Shown piece by piece: positions 62,846 through 64,000 of a stretch of 64,000 bases of DNA. Source of the DNA: Cymbidium sinense. Lineage: Eukaryota; Streptophyta; Magnoliopsida; Asparagales; Orchidaceae. The DNA lies in NCBI GenBank assembly GCA_021442155.1, contig CM038228.1:86072114-86136113 (forward strand), given 5' to 3'. Position 1 is the first letter of the stretch; every line of letters starts with the position of its first letter. A program made the translations under genes and the position numbers. The notes under the pieces are model-generated. The model was not told where the DNA came from. It saw nothing but the letters and a program-made list of their open reading frames with translations, and made no database searches.

Positions 62846-64000
62846 CATATGGACATCAAGGGAGAGGTGTACTATCTTGAAAGAGAGAAGTCATCACCTT
62901 ACAATGGACCTAAGAACCTAAATAAGGACTCTTAAGAACTTATGAGTCTGCGGGATGATGTACCAGAGATTCTTCCCCTACTTTACATGAAAAACTAAAG
63001 CAGGGTTTATTTTAAATTGGGTTCATTAAGTTCACTACACGGGCAAGCCCTCATAGTTAATTACATCCTAAGGAATATGATTCCTTATGAATACTCTCGA
63101 TTAAGGTAAATGATCGTTGTCTCCAAAGATTTCAATAGGTTAGGACTATTAATCGATTGGTTTATTTTTAGAAAATCAAGTGGGATTGATCAAGAGGAGG
63201 GAGTTCTTATCGAAGCCAAATAAAAATAAGTAGGAGATGCTTAAGATACGAGGAAGCCTAGTAAGCATCCCAAACTACCCTATGGTTGGGATTTACATTT
63301 TTGAAATTGAATTAATTTATTTGAGTTATAATTTTATTAGAAATTTAAGGCTTATAATTCCATGATACAAGGTCATGGAAATGAGTAAAAAGTGAAGATT
63401 TATGCTTAGGGCCCGTAAAGGGCAAAGTAACCTCAGAACCTAAATCTAGGGAGCTTTGGCGAGGGCCAAAAGCACGACCTAAATCTAAGGTGAAAATGGA
63501 TACTTAGTTTACCTCCACAAGAGAGGATAAACCACCCACTTTCTTGGACTTACAATTGCCTGGGGGTGGCCGCCAACTAATTCCTCCTATAATTTTAAAT
63601 ACATGTAGGCAAGTCTTATGCTTTATGCAAGATAGCAAGGTTATTTTTTATTTAGAAAGAGACTAAGTCCTTAAACTCACTCCCTAAGAGACTAGATCAT
63701 GTAAGGGCATGACAAATGACCTAAACCTAATGAAAATCATAATATATTTTATTTTTAATTTTGGACAATCATTTGACTCATGCTTATAGGATTTATATGC
63801 CTAATGCATGAGAAATGAGATTATGGGCCAAAATAAATGAGAAAGGAGAAAGTGTGTTTCCACCATGGCTCTCAAAGGTCAAGCCATGTTTCTCTGGTAA
63901 AGGTCAAAGCCCTCAAATCAAGAGTGAAACAAGACACTTTTTATGCATGATGTTATAAAAGAAATACTCACCCAACTAAGGGGTTGCTAATTCTTTTATC
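62846..64000 (-). mobile_element. F-family element E3, inverted, partial
   Basis: Homologous to about 48720-50270 of E2 in the same orientation, including the terminal hairpin region (63035-63056) and blocks such as GGGTTGCTAA near 63980. Its first few dozen bases are decayed or missing, so no target duplication could be read. It continues past the window. Confidence 0.7.

Overview
The window is plant nuclear DNA with no intact host gene. It is AT-rich, with long (TA)n and (ATA)n tracts. It holds an L1-type LINE with a C-terminal RNase H, an RTE-type LINE, Copia and Ty3/Gypsy (Tat-like) retrotransposons, MITEs and plant-type retroposon 3' ends with a CCCACCTAGTGGGAT core and TTG-rich tail. 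This fits an angiosperm, perhaps a monocot, but the species cannot be fixed from the sequence. Every recognisable protein-coding stretch belongs to a transposable element and is broken by stops or frameshifts.

Layout. 1-4199: end of a large non-coding element (called F family here), chimeric in orientation. 4200-10017: 3' part of an older F element, sitting in a decayed RTE LINE (10023-11580, minus). 12525-12860: 3' end of another RTE LINE (minus). 13545-20757: broken L1-type LINE (plus) with ORF1 zinc knuckle, endonuclease, RT, zf-RVT and RNase H. 20758-27546: old debris with a (TA)n tract, a 235-bp hairpin MITE, a decayed Copia pol fragment (minus), a 41-bp retroposon tip with 14-bp target duplications, a tRNA-like 73-mer, an LTR-like patch and an (ATA)n tract. 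27547-43822: a 16.3-kb Ty3/Gypsy Tat-like element on the minus strand with about 3-kb LTRs and gag, protease, RT, RNase H, second RNase H and integrase, all broken. 43920-44159: a Mutator-type MITE with 9-bp target duplication. 44676-60159: a complete F element with AACTA target duplications, split by a second, inverted F-family element at 48685-57246. 60165-61660: the second copy of the RTE fragment. 62213-62845: a paralogue of the same locus that lacks F (empty site). 62846-64000: a third inverted F-family copy running off the window.

The main structural result is a non-coding element family of about 7 to 8.6 kb with TG...CA termini, 5-bp target duplications, an internal GC-richer palindrome, a TTGAC-dense region and a terminal hairpin whose stem shows compensatory changes between copies. 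An F element entered an RTE LINE. That locus was then copied (4200-12098 and 45871-62215 are homologous, with the same flank after F), and younger F-family elements landed at a different place in each copy. I know of no published name for this family. It could be solo LTRs or LARD-like derivatives of a giant LTR retrotransposon.
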